Below, in pieces: positions 20,941-33,613 of a stretch of 64,000 nt of DNA. The notes beneath the pieces are model-generated. The model saw only the letters and a list, made by a program, of their open reading frames with translations, was not told where the DNA came from and made no database searches. The stretch's first letter is position 1; every line of letters begins with the position of its first letter. The translations under genes were made by a program, and so were the position numbers. The stretch comes from Pipra filicauda (Eukaryota; Chordata; Aves; Passeriformes; Pipridae). Location: positions 744,001-808,000 of the forward strand of contig NW_024103873.1 of NCBI RefSeq assembly GCF_003945595.2. The letters run 5' to 3'.

Positions 20941-23900
20941 GAGAACAGCCCCTGTCCCTTAAAACAGAGGATGGAGGGGTGAGGGGAGCAGAGTCCTGAG
21001 CACAGAGCTCCGGGCACAGCAGAGCTCCCCCTCCTGACCCCTGCCTGCTTCAGCAGGGGTGGAATGTCTTCAGTGGGATTGCTGCCATTGCACACCAGCT
21101 TGGGATATTCCTGAGATGCAGGAGTTATCAGATATTCCAGAACTGGGTTTTCTGTCAGACCAGTCAAGGCTGCAGTAAATCTTCCTCTCATTCCAGTGGG
21201 TGAATTGTCCATCAACTTCAGCAGAAATCGGCTCAAGCCATCAGCTGGCAATGTCAAAACATGGCCATATATTATTAATTTCACAGATTTATATAGTTAT
21301 TTTGCATATTTTATAGAATAGGCCTTTTCTATAACTACGTATAAAGAGTGTTTGCTGTAAAGGGAGCAATAAAATAAGTCAAGTGTCTTGATAAAAGTCA
21401 GCAACTCATGATTATCCAAGCTACTTTTAAAGTAAAAACAAAAAAAGAGAATGAGAATGAATCCAAAAGAAGCTGTTTGTGCTACGGAGAACAAAAGTGT
21501 AACTGTTTTATTTAACAGAGTGAATCTTAACAGTGGCACAGAGAAATCTCTGCAGTTATTTAAAAAGACTCATCTCTGTAATTAAAGGTTAATTATGGAT
21601 TTTGTAATGAAAAATAAATTATTTGGAAATGAAAAGCCTCTCAGCTTCTCTTCTCAGCGCAGTGGCCCATTCCAAGTACACCTGAAACCCGTTCATGGAG
21701 AGGAAAACCTTCTGCTTCTGTATCAGTTCACTGGTGTGACAGGAAAAGCTGACCAGGAGGAGATGCAGGAGCTTCACAAACAATTCATCTCCACTCCAGT
21801 TCCTGGGGATGTAACGGGCTCTGACAGGCTCAGGGAAAGGAGAAGCACGAGGCCTCCACTGGGAAATGTAAAAGGAAGTTGCTTTTCCTTCCACTAAACC
21901 TCTGTAAATATTAAATGGACTTCACAAGTATTTTCCTACTTGCTAAACAAATTTAGAGCTTGAAACATTTAAGGGAAGGAAGGAAGGCAGGGAAGGAGGG
22001 AGGATGACACTGACACTGGAAGCTTTTCTCTACATTTCTTTGAAGAGCTTTAGATTTTTTATGCGTCGCCTGGAAAAGTAACGTGGCATCAGCCATTCTG
22101 GGGTTTGTGGCTTATTTGCCCTTTCATTGCAAAGTAATAATATACTCATTAACATCTTTGTGTCACTTTAGTTTTACTAGTGGTGAATACAATTGTAAAA
22201 GCAGGGATATAGCAAAGCATTGGCGTCCCCAAAGCTCTGACCTTCTAAAACATTGATGTCCAGGTAAGAGGAGGGAGAACACAGGAGCAAAGGTGGTTTG
22301 GATTATTCAGATTTGTAAGTACAGACACCAAAGAGACACGTAGAGAGCCAGACAGACTCATGTAGAGATGATATCTATGTTTGGAACACCTGAACTGAGT
22401 TAATCTGATCTTTTATTAAAACTCTCTATTGAATTTATCCATTAATAATTAACTCTGGACAGGAGCCATCTCTCTCCCTGGGCAGGTTCTGAGCAGTGTG
22501 AGACACACTGAGGGTGTGAGGAAGGAGCTGGGAGCCCATCCCTGCTCTCAGCATGTGGGGACTGTCCTCACACTCCACGTGGATCTGGGAACTGCTGTCC
22601 CAGGGGAGCAGGTCCACACTGATGCCCCAGCACACCTGAACAGGGCTTTCAGCTCTTTTATTCACTGCTGCTCTCTGAACAGCTCCTCCCAGGCAGGACT
22701 TATTTATGTTCTATTTTGTGTTTATTTATTCTCACCACATGTTAAATGCTAATAACAGGGAGCTTAAGGACAGGCTCTGTTGGTTCCTATTCCTTGCTCA
22801 CATTTCAATGTCTTCTCTTAGGCATTATCCAAATTAGTTCTTTATTCTTAGCCAGCCATGATCAAACACGGATGTTTCGTAGAGGGAACCCTGGAGCAGT
22901 GACCTGAGTCCTTTTTAAATCAATAGGAAAACTCCCAGAGAATTAAACCTAAACTAATCTCTACATAAACTCCCTCCTTAGTCTTAACCACAATTAGGGG
23001 TTGATTTACAGCCTGAAGGCTGAGACGTTTCACCTGCCTGAGTGGCTGCTCAGAGCACAGCCTTGCTCCTTGCACAGGAGGGTTTGACAGAGGCACAGCG
23101 TAGGATTTTTAAAAGTAAAATATTTTAAAATCTTTGTACAATTAGGTTTTTTTTCATACTTGTCACTTACCTACTCTTATAGTTCACAGGTACTTCTAAC
23201 ACACACATACTCAGAACTTTTAACTCCATTGCATGAGTGCAAGTATTTTTATTAGTCCATTGGAACTTGCCACAGATCTTCAGCACCGGAGCACAGTTTT
23301 GCAGGCGGCCCCAAGGACAGATGTGTGAGAACTCAGCCAGGTCTCTGAATCTACATTCAAGATGAGAATTTCCCTTTTAGTTTGTGTGGCAGAAGAAACT
23401 GAGGATATCAGCCAAGGATACTCTGGAAATCAATCAGCTGCTGCTCAGACACACCTCTGGAGAAGTCCAAACTCCACTGAAAAGAAACAGAAGATTAAAC
23501 TAATGCACAAAATTAAGAAGATGCTTCAGTTGAATGCATGAACTGGGCTTTTTCCTGAAAGGTCTTTGGAAGGACCAGTGTCCCAGGTCAGCCACAGCTG
23601 CAGTGCCAGCACCTCAGTCTGACCAGATTCCCCCTGAGAGGTTTGGGAGTGGTGCCTCTCCTCTGCACACCCTGACTGGAGGCAGATGCTGATGGATTTG
23701 GCAAAGTTACACAAGACATCTCTGACAGGACAATAAAGTAAAGCACAATATCCTCAGTATTGGGCTCCTGTTTTCATTCCTGGCTCATCCTCCTCCGTGT
23801 GATTTCTACAGAAAGGAATTAATAGCAAATGGGCAAAAACCTTCTCTGAACTGACAGTTTTGGTTGCTGTGTGACCCAGTATTGCACAGAAAAGCCTTGA

Positions 23901-24396
23901 ATGTGCCTGTTTGATGGACGATGTTTCATAGCAGAGATGAGAGAAACAATAATGTTGTGAGAGGGGACAAATACATGGCATTTCCCTTATGGAATATGTG
24001 ACAAGATCATCCCTTTTCCCTCGGAGGCACAGCTGAGGGAAGGCAGGCAGTGGGCACTGGCATGCTCCGAGCTGGGGGTAATGAGCTCGGTGTCTCCTGG
24101 GATTTACAAGACCAAGTGATGCTGTTTGTTTATCCTGCTGCCATTCTGGAGCCTGCAAACACAAAAAGAACCAATGTTTCCCAGACTGTTTCTGCATTAG
24201 GAAGTGTTGTAGTGTAATAGGGCTTGAACTAGAGGTTCAACCAGTGGGTACTGGGGCTATAGCATCCATATTACACATATTTGGGGTTTTTCACTATGGA
24301 TTACATCTAGTAGATGGACTGACACCTGGAAGCTGGAGCACAGAACGGATGCTGCAGTTATGGAGCACATCTTCTGGTTTAGTTTTATTGGAAAGA
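20941..24396. other. Unique non-coding sequence
   Basis: A short imperfect GGAA tract lies at about 21974-22005 (GGGAAGGAAGGAAGGCAGGG). Otherwise no repeat is visible. Frames such as 21595-21897 (plus) and 20931-21284 (minus) show no family motif. Confidence 0.45.
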
Positions 24397-24530
24397 AATC
24401 ACAAAATCACTCAGACTGGAAAAGACCTCCAAGACCATCGAGTCCAACCTTTGACCAATCCCCACCTTGTCAACCAGAGCACAGCACTGGTCTAGGGGTT
24501 TCTTCATCATCTCCAGAGTGTTCAAAATCA
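24397..24530 (-). mobile_element. CR1-type LINE fragment
   Basis: AATCACAAAATCACTCAGACTG, GAAAAGACCTCCAAGACCATC and GAGTCCAACCTTTGACCAATC match the same CR1 subfamily as 17461-17842, in minus orientation. The copy fades out near 24530. Confidence 0.88.
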
Positions 24531-25190
24531 ACATTGCCTTCCAGGAACAAAAGGGGTGAAGGACTGGGAGACCCAGCCAGAGCTGGTCTGACGTGAGTGA
24601 AGTGGCACAGAGGGTGCACGTCCTTGGAAGGGAGAAGCACCAGGGGCTGAGAACTGGAATCACCACCAGGCTGCAGGTTTGGCACCTGAACCTCGGGAGG
24701 AATGACAGGGATTTCCCTCCTCTGTTGCTGTCAGATCTCAGTTGTGCTTTTGGGTTCCAGCTCTGGACCAGGAACAATCCATACCCTTTTCCAGGCAGTT
24801 TGCAGCCCCAGGGCACTGGATCTCTGAACAGCCTGCTTACAGCAGAGCCTGAGCATCCACATGGAGCATCCCAAGGGATAGCTCAGGCTGGCACACAGTT
24901 TGTGTGCCTGTTAGCACAGTGAAAGGGTGTGTGCTAAGAACTGAGGCACCGTGTGGAGCTGTAACACCTGCAAATGTTTGTGTTTATCTTGTGTATCATT
25001 TCTCCCTCTTTCCTGCAATTGCTGCCCCATGCTTTCCCAATATCCCCTGTGCCACCCTTGTGCTTCCTTTGCAATAGTGTGTTTATTTTTTCCATATGCT
25101 ACATCTGAGGCAGTACCGAAGAACCCAAATCCCTTCGATGTGTCCATTTCCACCTTGCCTGCCAGGTAGTGTTTGTATTCCTTGGATTCA
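24531..25190. other. Unique non-coding sequence
   Basis: The stretch is moderately GC-rich in the left half. Frames at 24385-24816 (minus) and 24593-24922 (plus) overlap in opposite directions without a recognisable domain. Confidence 0.5.
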
Positions 25191-25250
25191 GGAGCTGGAC
25201 TCGATGGTCCGTATGGGTCCCTTCCAGCTCAGGGCATTCAGCGACTCTGA
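25191..25250 (+). mobile_element. CR1 3' tail (short)
   Basis: GGAGCTGGACTCGATGGTCC and GTATGGGTCCCTTCCAGCTCA match the last about 60 bp of a CR1 subfamily ending GGACTCGATGATCC...GGGTCCCTTCCAACTCA, in plus orientation. The terminal ATTCTATG repeat is degraded. Confidence 0.75.
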
Positions 25251-27660
25251 TTCCCGTTTTCTCCAGCCCCGCTGTGATGCCCAGACCCCACCGGGTGGCA
25301 CTGTGGTAAAACGCTTCAGTCCGTCAGCCTGGGAAAATATTGGCCAGGTGCCTGCATAAGCATGTGTCAAATTTTAAGGGATCTTTAGAGTTAGGAAAAT
25401 AGGCTGGATTTATGGGAAGAGTATTGATCTCTAATGGAACCGAGGATGCTGTAAAGGGTATTTTATAGGATTTGCCTGTTGCTACAAACTTTGCTAACTG
25501 ACATACATTTTTAAACTGTGTGAAGCTCTAGAACTAAAATGATGGAAAGCCAGGGTCAGTACAGTATTTATGAATAAAACCTCATCCCTCGGTGGAAAAG
25601 CCTGGCACACCACCTGGGTTAGAAAGTCAGCACTGCAGGCAGTGATGCCCAGCCTGACTTACACAAACCTTCCACGTCCACAGACACGAGGGAAGGGGCA
25701 AACATGTGAGAATTAGCTCAGAGATCACCCCGAGCTGCTTTGTGTCTTTGGGCTGACACATCAGTGGGTCCCCTTTTAGTCCACTTCCTGCTCTGTACTT
25801 CTCAAGACTGAAAGCAAACCCACTTGTTTTTAGATGCAAATCCTCTTTTAAAAGCAGTAATATTAACAGGAGACATCTGAAATTCTGAGCCACTGATCCA
25901 CGTTCACAACAGAAGGATAATGAATGTCAGTGTTTGTACAGTATCTCTCACTCACAGGATCCCAGGAGGACTTGGCAGATAATGCCCTGCAGAAGCTTTT
26001 GGAGCTGAAACACAAAACAGCTGGTCCAGGGCAGTTTAAAAATTCCATTTTAATTCCAGTTCTGCTCTCACCTAAAGTCACTGGACTCTTTTGTCTCCCT
26101 GAGCTGAACTAACCCCTTTGTTTACTTTTGGTCCTTGAAAAGAAAAGAGAAATAAATTATGATAGTTTTGTTCTGCACCTGTTGTGGAGACCAAGTTCCT
26201 GTGTCCTGCCTGGCACACGGGGAATGAGGCTGGGCTTCCAGCTGACACACAACCTGATCACAAACACTGTTCCAGGGTACTGTAGGACATCTGGAATTCC
26301 AGATAAGTGGTACAAGGCTTTGTAGCTTTAACAAGATCTGAGTATCTGAGTAAACCTGAATAGATTTGGTAACCTGGTGAGTGGCAGTAGAAAACAACCC
26401 CCAAATCTCTTCTCTTTGTTCACAAGGTCCCAGAAATAGGAATGTTGATGTAAATTGTTTTCTCCCCATCAGCACGAGGTGCTCAAAGCTCAGCCATGGT
26501 ATTTGACAGCACTTGGGTGTTTTCTTGGAGGCTGCAAGGTAAACCTTCCAGGTTGGATACAAACAGCTTTATTTGGATAACACAAAGGCAGAAGAACACA
26601 AAGTTGTGTCAGAAGCACAAAACTCTGAAGTCTTTTGAGAAGTTGCCTATTGCTCTGTGCTGCCAAGCCACGATGTGTCTGAAAGGAGAGGGAGGATAAA
26701 GAGGAGAGAGTTGTCTGGAAAGGAACGGGAGGGGGAAGAATCATTCCCTTGATTGTGGGGAGCAGGACAGAATAGGAGTTATATAAGCAAAACAGGCTGA
26801 AAATAATGAAGAAAAGAATAGGCTGGCAAACTTTAGAGCTGTGCAGTGTTTCTGTTTACATCTGTTCTATTCCTGGTGATTCACAGAAGTGACAGTAGGT
26901 GGATGTAAATCCCTCTGTCCATCCTGCACACTTCCCAGCTATGAAATACAACCTACAAAGGCAGCAGCACCTGGCTGCTTCACCAGAGACCGTCCCATGG
27001 ACAGCAGAGTGACCCTTCTGCTTCCAGAGGCGTTTTCCATCATGTGGATGGACAGCAAAGCAGCTGGGGCTGACAGCACATGGCTTTCAGTGACACCATC
27101 CCCATCAGCTCCAGAATTGTTCAGATTGCTGTTAGTACCTCAAGCAGTGATGCTCTATGCCATCAGACAGCAAACCGAATGAATTTGGCTTTTCTGGCCA
27201 TTTTCCCTCACCGTCTCATTTTTAATGTGCTCGAGGCCATTCAGGGGATGTGCTCAGGGCAGGAGCTGCTTCAATCGCCGCCTCTGCTGCCGCTGCCTTT
27301 GAGGCGACAGAAAAGTCATCTTCCTCTTGTCCTTTTACATCTTGTGGGCTGTGAATCTCCACAGTGCTGCTCCAGAGAACAGCACATTCTTTGCCTTTGT
27401 GTTGTCAATGCTGGGATGCCTCGTTCTGCTTCGGGGGGTTTTGCCAGGGGCCTCTCCAGGGAGGTGTTTCCACTCTTGTTCCTGCAAACCACGCCAGCAG
27501 CAGCCAGAGGATGTAAGTCTGAAGTCAGAGGGAGGACCACAGCAGCAGCAAAAGATTAACTGATCCCAATTCCTAGTGGTATCACTTAAAGGATTAAACT
27601 TCCCTTAATTCTTTAAAAACCTTGGTGGTTACTAAAAGACTGTGGTGACATTTGGTCAAA
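25251..27660. other. Unique non-coding sequence with one minus-strand candidate frame
   Basis: No repeat is visible. A minus-strand frame at 27222-27366 ends in TAA and is acidic and alanine-rich. It contains SPQDVKGQEEDDFSVASK followed by AAAAEAAIEAAP and sits in a local CpG cluster (27274-27310). Only a mediocre acceptor (GTTCTCTGGAGCAG) lies upstream, so it is described here and not called as a gene. Frames at 26900-27560 on the plus strand lack motifs. Confidence 0.4.
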
Positions 27661-27722
27661 GGTTGGACTTGATGATCTTGGAGACCTTTCCCAAGCTTAA
27701 TCATTCTATTTTTCTATGATTC
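27661..27722 (+). mobile_element. CR1 3' tail (short)
   Basis: GGTTGGACTTGATGATCTTGG, AGACCTTTCCCAAGCTTAAT and CATTCTATTTTTCTATGATT form a degraded CR1 3' end in plus orientation. Confidence 0.82.
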
Positions 27723-28017
27723 CAAAATCATGAAATGATCCTTGGAACGACTTCTAATTTTATTTACAGCATGTCCAGCCCTTTTCTTTACAGAGCCATC
27801 CATCCAGATCATGCTGCACATCAGAGACCAAGTTTAATTCTTTGTGAATTTCTGTGGAATTCATGAAGGGGACAAAATCTTAGCACGACATCCTTTCTGG
27901 GAATAACTTAGGCAGCCCCAGGTTCTTCAAATGGATTAAAAAGTCTTCCTGTGAATTTTCAGATTTAGCTGAAACATGTATTGAAGGAAAACCTTCCAGG
28001 AAGCTTTTCCATGAAGA

Positions 28018-28129
28018 TCATAGAATCATGGAATCATGGAATGGTTTGGGTTGGAAGGGACCTTAAAGATCATCCAGTTCCACATCCCTACCATGGGCAG
28101 GGACATCTTCCAGGCTGCTCCAAGCCCAG
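28018..28129 (-). mobile_element. CR1 LINE 3' fragment
   Basis: TCATAGAATCATGGAATCATG, GAATGGTTTGGGTTGGAAGGG, ACCTTAAAGATCATCCAGTTC and CCATGGGCAGGGACATCTTCC give a well-preserved 3' end in minus orientation with an extra copy of the terminal 8-mer. It is truncated soon after GCTGCTCCAAGCCC. Confidence 0.95.
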
Positions 28130-28686
28130 AACCGATTCCTCCACTGATTTCTGAGGTGGCAGGTGTCACCCTGGAGCTGTGGTTCATCTGTTATAGATAT
28201 CTGGGTGTCCCCCACCACCACAGCACCACCAGTCCCCTGGCAGAAGTGGTGCCAGGACCAGCAGCCTGGGGGGGTCCCTGTGCTCCCTGGGCAGGGGGCA
28301 GAGGTCTGCTGTCAAACATCAGCAGCTCAGTGAGAGCACAGGGCCAGAGAACTTCTTCCCAAAGCTGCTCTTAGATCCCAAATATTGACAGTGTTTTCAG
28401 ATTCAAGGGACAGAGACTCAAGTGATACATTTGGGTTTGTTCTGTAATTTTTAATCCTTTTTTTCTCTTACACTAGTCAATTCTTTATCCACTTTCTGTG
28501 ACCAGGCTCTTAAAATAGCATCTACACCCTGAGCTGCTACAACTGCGAGGAACATGGAAGAGAAATATCTTGGAAAGGCTTAAAGAAAATGTCCACGTGA
28601 CAGGGTTGTACTGCTCACAACAGCAACACTGGGCAGCTGCACACTTAGCTGTGCTCTGAGATGTTCTGCCACCAGACCTGTGCCTG
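28130..28686. other. Unique non-coding sequence
   Basis: No repeat or gene is recognised. A pyrimidine-rich run at 28452-28472 (CCTTTTTTTCTCTTACACTAG) resembles a plus-strand acceptor but is not followed by a convincing coding frame. Confidence 0.5.
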
Positions 28687-28790
28687 CTGAGCAGAGATGC
28701 ACAGGGCTGAGCAGAGATGCACAGGGCTGAGCAGAGATGAACAGGGCTGAGCAGAGCTGAGCAGAGCTGAGCAGAGATGAGCAGAGCTGA
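28687..28790. repeat. Composite GAGCAGAG minisatellite
   Basis: Three 20-bp units (CTGAGCAGAGATGCACAGGG, the third with a GAACAGGG variant) are followed by five 10-bp units of the type GAGCAGAGCT or GAGCAGAGAT. The short unit is the common core of the long one, so the array shows two levels of duplication. Confidence 0.92.
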
Positions 28791-30421
28791 TTTAAAGGTA
28801 TTTACTTAAGCAAGTTGCTCGTATGTGAGCACACTTTGGGGGATACTTATTCACAAGGCTTTTAAAGAAGTCTAAAGGCTGCAGTCACTTAAATCCTGTT
28901 GAAATTCAGTAGCTGTTGGGTCCTTCTGTGTTTGAATTCATATAAAGCTTGAACTTGTCTTTACATTTTATCTCCTTTTCTACTTAAAATGGAATGGCTG
29001 CATTTGACCTTGTGGATCATAAACCCTGTTGGGCTGATGTGAATCTGCAGCACATCCATTACTGTCCCTGAACTTGCTGGACTTCAGGAGGTTTGTATCC
29101 AGGAATATTTTAATCTCTTCCTCCAAGGAAACTTCTTCATACCCCAGAGACAGCTTTTATTTGGGGTTTTTATGTTATCTGCACTATGTGGTGCTGCCAG
29201 GAGAGCTGGAGCTGGAGCACACTGTGACTGTCTCGGGAACGTGCCCCTGCTCCACAGCTCAGCTGCAAACCTGGCCCCAAGTGCTGCCTGTCACACACTG
29301 GCAGCTGCAGGAGCAGCAATTTTCTGTAGCTGAGATGGCAAAGACAGTTTTCTCCAGCTCCACGGCAGCAATGAGCTGCCACTGCTCTCAGTGCTCAGAT
29401 CCTATTTGACTCCTTACACCTCTCCCCTTGCAAATGGACAGCAGGTACTTCCAAAGTAATTCCATCCTGTTTCCCTGATGTCTTTCCAAATACTATTGTG
29501 GTTTTGTCTTCTCCCAGCATGCCAGTTCTCTGCCTCTGACAAGTTTACCTGTTAGGATCATAAAGAGATCTCAAAATGGAAGAGGTCCAGCTCCATGATT
29601 CCCAGACACGACTGTTTCCTTTCCCATTCCAGGACCCTGCTGAGACTGTGCCTGCCAGGTGAGAGCAGTGAGTGTTACCCAGGGGTTTGGGGAGCACAGG
29701 GCTGGGCTGGAGGCTGTCCACAGTCTGGTGCATTTACTGATGGAACCAGCATGAAGAGGGGCCTCATGTTCAGTTTTACTCTGTCTCAACACACAGGCTG
29801 TGACTGTACAGGTAATGCCTCAGGGGAGAGGGGCAGCCTTGGAACCTTTTCTGCTTAGACTGCCAGGGGATGAGATCACTGAGCTGCGATACGTTGGGCA
29901 CCAGTAGTTTCAGCTGAAGACACACAAAGCACGTGGAAAAGCTTCTCGCTGATCACAGTGAGATTTGGACAAAGTTTCTATGTCCAAAGATCCATCGAAT
30001 AATGCTGAGTTAATAGGGGATAGAAGACATAACCCCTCACCTGCAGGTCACTGTGCTCAAACTGATCCAGGTGGGTGCTGACCAGGCACCATCACCCCCC
30101 TGCTCCTGGGCAGTTATGGAAAATAACAAATGGATATCACTCCTGGAAGCCCTGGAAGGCATTTCTGCACTAGAGCAGTTACTATCACATTGTCACCAAT
30201 TAACTCTTACTGGCAGTCTCAGACCTGGTAAAAAAATGCCCTTTCCCTGCTGCATCCCTGAGCTGGTGGCTCCAATGCCCAGCGTGTGCTCAGGGGTGGG
30301 GTTAGACTGGGGGCTTTAATTAGTGCTGCAGTGTCAGGCAATCTCTGCCACCCCAACACCCCCCCAGGTTAATGCATGTCCCTGCTACACCTGTGCTGGG
30401 CCCACAGCACCCCTCCAGGAG
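28791..30421. other. Unique non-coding sequence
   Basis: No repeats were seen. The sequence becomes GC-rich from about 30.2 kb. Confidence 0.5.
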
Positions 30422-30488
30422 GGCACAGGGGCTGGCACAGGGGCTGGCACAGGGGCTGGCACAGGGGCTGGCACAGGGGCTGGCACAG
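30422..30488. repeat. 12-bp minisatellite, five and a half identical copies
   Basis: The unit GGCACAGGGGCT starts at 30422, 30434, 30446, 30458 and 30470, with a partial copy at 30482. All copies are identical. Because 12 is a multiple of 3, each frame yields a simple repeat peptide (Ala-Gly-Thr-Gly in one), which is not evidence of coding. Confidence 0.95.
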
Positions 30489-31000
30489 CCGGGGCATTTG
30501 GGGGATTGTTTGCAGCTGTGCTGAGCCCTGCCCAGGGTGGGGCTTTCTGGGGGTGGAGGTTTCCCAGGTGGGGATAAAACCTCATCCCCAGGTCCTGGTG
30601 CCTCTCTGAGTGTGGGGTGGAGCAGAGGGCAGTGTCCCTCAGCCCTGGGCTTGGCTGCCCTGGGGTCTCACCCTCCCTGTGTGTGGGGTGGCCAAAGCCC
30701 CCTGCCCTGGACAGCCCACCCTGAGCACAGAGGAGCCCAGCGGAGCCAGGGGGAACTGGTAGGTCGTGCTGTGCTCTTGGGGACCTTGGTGGATCATGGG
30801 TGCTGGAGGCTGGGTGCTCCTTGGTGGCCCGTGGGTGTGCAGTGTCTCCAGGAATGAACTCCAGTGTGTGCTGGGCAGCTCTGGAGGGCTCAGGTGGCTC
30901 CTTACCCTGTGTGGGGTGATGGTAAAAGGGTGGAAGTGGTGAGGCACTGGCCCAAGTTGCCCAGAGTGTTTTTCACAGTCAGGATTTTCACCCTGGACAC
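30489..31000. other. GC-rich unique block without a CpG island
   Basis: The sequence is G-rich (for example GGGTGGGGCTTTCTGGGGGTGG near 30537) but has few CpGs, so it does not qualify as a CpG-island promoter by eye. Frames at 30537-30857 and 30639-30947 run in opposite directions without a recognisable domain. Confidence 0.4.
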
Positions 31001-33529
31001 ACCTTTCCCAAACAGCCTCGTAGTGCAGAGTGATAAACTTGTATCTGCTACAGCAACAGCCACGTTCAGAGTGCTTCCTAATTGAACTGTGGGGCTTCCC
31101 CAGAGGTTTCTTTGGAAACTAAGGACAACTTCAGATTTCTTGTAATGCCCAGAGGAAGAAGGAATACAAATCTTTCTATGACTTAGAAGTATAATCCTTG
31201 CTTCCACCTAGAAAGTGAGAGGACAAAGGCAAGCTGCTGTGGGCTGTGAATGAAGATTCTAGCAAACAGCAAAACTTTTCCTGCTGTTATCCTGGCCTGT
31301 AGACAAGCCTCAGGAAAAAATGAAGAAGTGGAGGAAAAGTTGTAGATATCAGAGTTCTCATTCCCAGTTCTTGAAAGGACCCAGCAAAAAGAAATTGGAA
31401 AATACTTCAGCTTATATTGCTATAAGGCAACCACATTCTGCTTAGAAATTGTAGTACAATAACCATCTTTACTCATGTGCAGACTCTTGGTGAATTTAAA
31501 AAATACTGATAAAGAGCAGTTGGGAAGGGTTCTGTTCTCAGTGGACATGATGGTGTAGCTGTGATTGTGATGCAGTGTGGAATATCACAGAGTGCTGCTG
31601 CATTCCTGCCTCTTGGAAAAACAGCACAGAGCTTCCACCTTTCAGGTCCTGAAGGAATTGTAACAAACCCTAGATATTCCCTGCTAGGAAAAAGGGTGGT
31701 TACAGTGTGGCTGCACATGGGAGGAGGGGGTTACAGTGCTGCCCTGAGCTGATGTGAACGAACAAACCCCATAAGGCAGAATTTGCTTGGAGAACAGAAA
31801 GTGGGCCCAGTTGTGACCTGTGCCATGACTGAGGAGCAGTGGGACACTGGGGGTGGGAAATGGTACTTGACTGGTCTCTCTTCTTTCATCTTGGACTGTT
31901 CTTACTCAGTGCCCAGGAGGAATTATTTGGCTGTAGGACTCTGTGTCGTGGTGTGTAGTTGGTGTCACAAGATTTGTCATGGAAGGTGACAGAAAACTTT
32001 TTTTTGGTACTTTATTTGATCTCAAACTCCCAAGACATTCAAAGGAAGGAAAGGGGTTGATGATACACCAGGAGTGTGTGGGCTGAGAGCACAGAAAGGC
32101 CATGATTTACACTCTGTTTCATGTGAAAGGGAGGGCAAAAGCTCTCTCGCATCAGAGACAGAGATGTAACTGTGGCACTCGAGACTTTGTGGTGTTCCTC
32201 ACACGTGTTCTGTGTCCTGATGTAAATTCTTGCAGCACTTGAATTAGTTCATCATCAAATTGGATAAATGATGAGAATGTTTACATGTGTTTTTTAAATA
32301 CCTGTGTCTCATGGCTTGGCAAATACCACACATTTGTGACTGTTTCCACGAGCAGCACGTTAATGTCAAAGCAGATATTGCTTCATTTCCAAAAGTTCTG
32401 TCCTTAATCTGTTCGCTGTGTTTCATTACCACCTCTAGGTCATTAGTGAAGTGACACCCGAGGGGGAAGAGAGAAATCAAATGACAGTGTAGGTGATGTC
32501 TGACATTAGCCAAATGTCAGGCTTTCTGATGGAGGCATCAAAATTAATCTGAAAATGTTATACCATTTTAGTCATTTTCCTAAGAGATTGAAAATACGAG
32601 AGGCAGGCTGATGACATTTTGATTATAGTCTCAAATTGCAGAGACCTTGCAGAACACACCTTCTCCTCTCCTCTTGTGTAATTAAAACCTGCTGTCACCT
32701 TGATCTTTATTATATTTTTCCATGTCCTGGCAGGTCTCCTGAGTTCTGTGTGCTATTGATCCTTGTTGTTTGAGCAAATTCAACTTGTCAGTATTGCTCA
32801 GATGAGCAAATGGCTCTTGCATTTTGTATTTAAGGGTAAGGATGGAGGAAAAACACATGGTACAAGCAGCATGGTAAGATTATCAAGTAACTGGCACCCA
32901 AACAGGCACAAGACAGTGAATTCAGGTCATGACTCATGGAAAAGCTTGGAGGCCCCAGGTTAATCCCACTCAGGGTGGTTCCAGAGGGGATCCCTGAGGC
33001 TCTCCTCAGGACCGGGTCTGCTGTGCTTGTAAGGACAGCACACCTCCCTAACAGCCAGAGTGTGTAAAGAGGATCTTAAAAATAGTAGGTTGGTTGACCA
33101 TTGACTGCAAGTCTAATTTTGGGCAGTAAATTCTGCTGCAAAGGGAAACAAGGGAGACTGTCCCAAGGGATTTTTCTGGACTATATTATCCTGAAGATTT
33201 GCATGGGCTTTCCTGTCAATAGCTTTTATTTGCTGGTGTTTCTCCTGACAAATGCCTTCTGAAAAGTAAGTGGTCTTTAATTCAGCTGTGCTCAAATCTG
33301 CATTCCCTTAATGCAGAACAGATGCTCTGATATCACCAGTGGCAATGAGAGAAGCTCAGCCCAGAGTTTTCTCAAGGAAATTAAAATGTTATGGAAAACG
33401 AATGCCCAGACAGGAAAAATCCCACAACAGTCCTAAAGCAATCAGGGGGAAAATTATGCAGATATTTGGACTTCACATTTTAATGAGACTCTTTGGAAAC
33501 CTTACATGCACTTGCTTTTCCTTTTCTAG
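31001..33529. other. AT-rich unique non-coding sequence
   Basis: No CR1 copy or simple repeat is visible. The part at 32.23-32.76 kb is AT-rich and could be a conserved non-coding block. A strong acceptor-like run at about 32707-32733 (TTATATTTTTCCATGTCCTGGCAG) is not followed by a convincing exon. Confidence 0.4.
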
Positions 33530-33613
33530 GCTTACAGAAGGGACAAAACAATGACTGTAAAAAGAAAATTTGGCATTAATATCAGTGAAGAAAAGGGTTA
33601 TGTTCAGTATTAA
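33530..33613 (+). CDS. Candidate terminal exon (84 nt, plus)
   Basis: A very strong acceptor (CACTTGCTTTTCCTTTTCTAG) is followed at once by an open frame of 27 codons and a TAA. The peptide starts AYRRDKTMTVKRKFG and continues INISEEKGYVQY. No convincing donor lies inside, so it would be a terminal exon. AATAAA occurs about 120 bp further on, near 33733. The frame is short and AT-rich and the protein is not recognised, so the call rests on the acceptor. Confidence 0.2.
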   Translation, partial: AYRRDKTMTVKRKFGINISEEKGYVQY

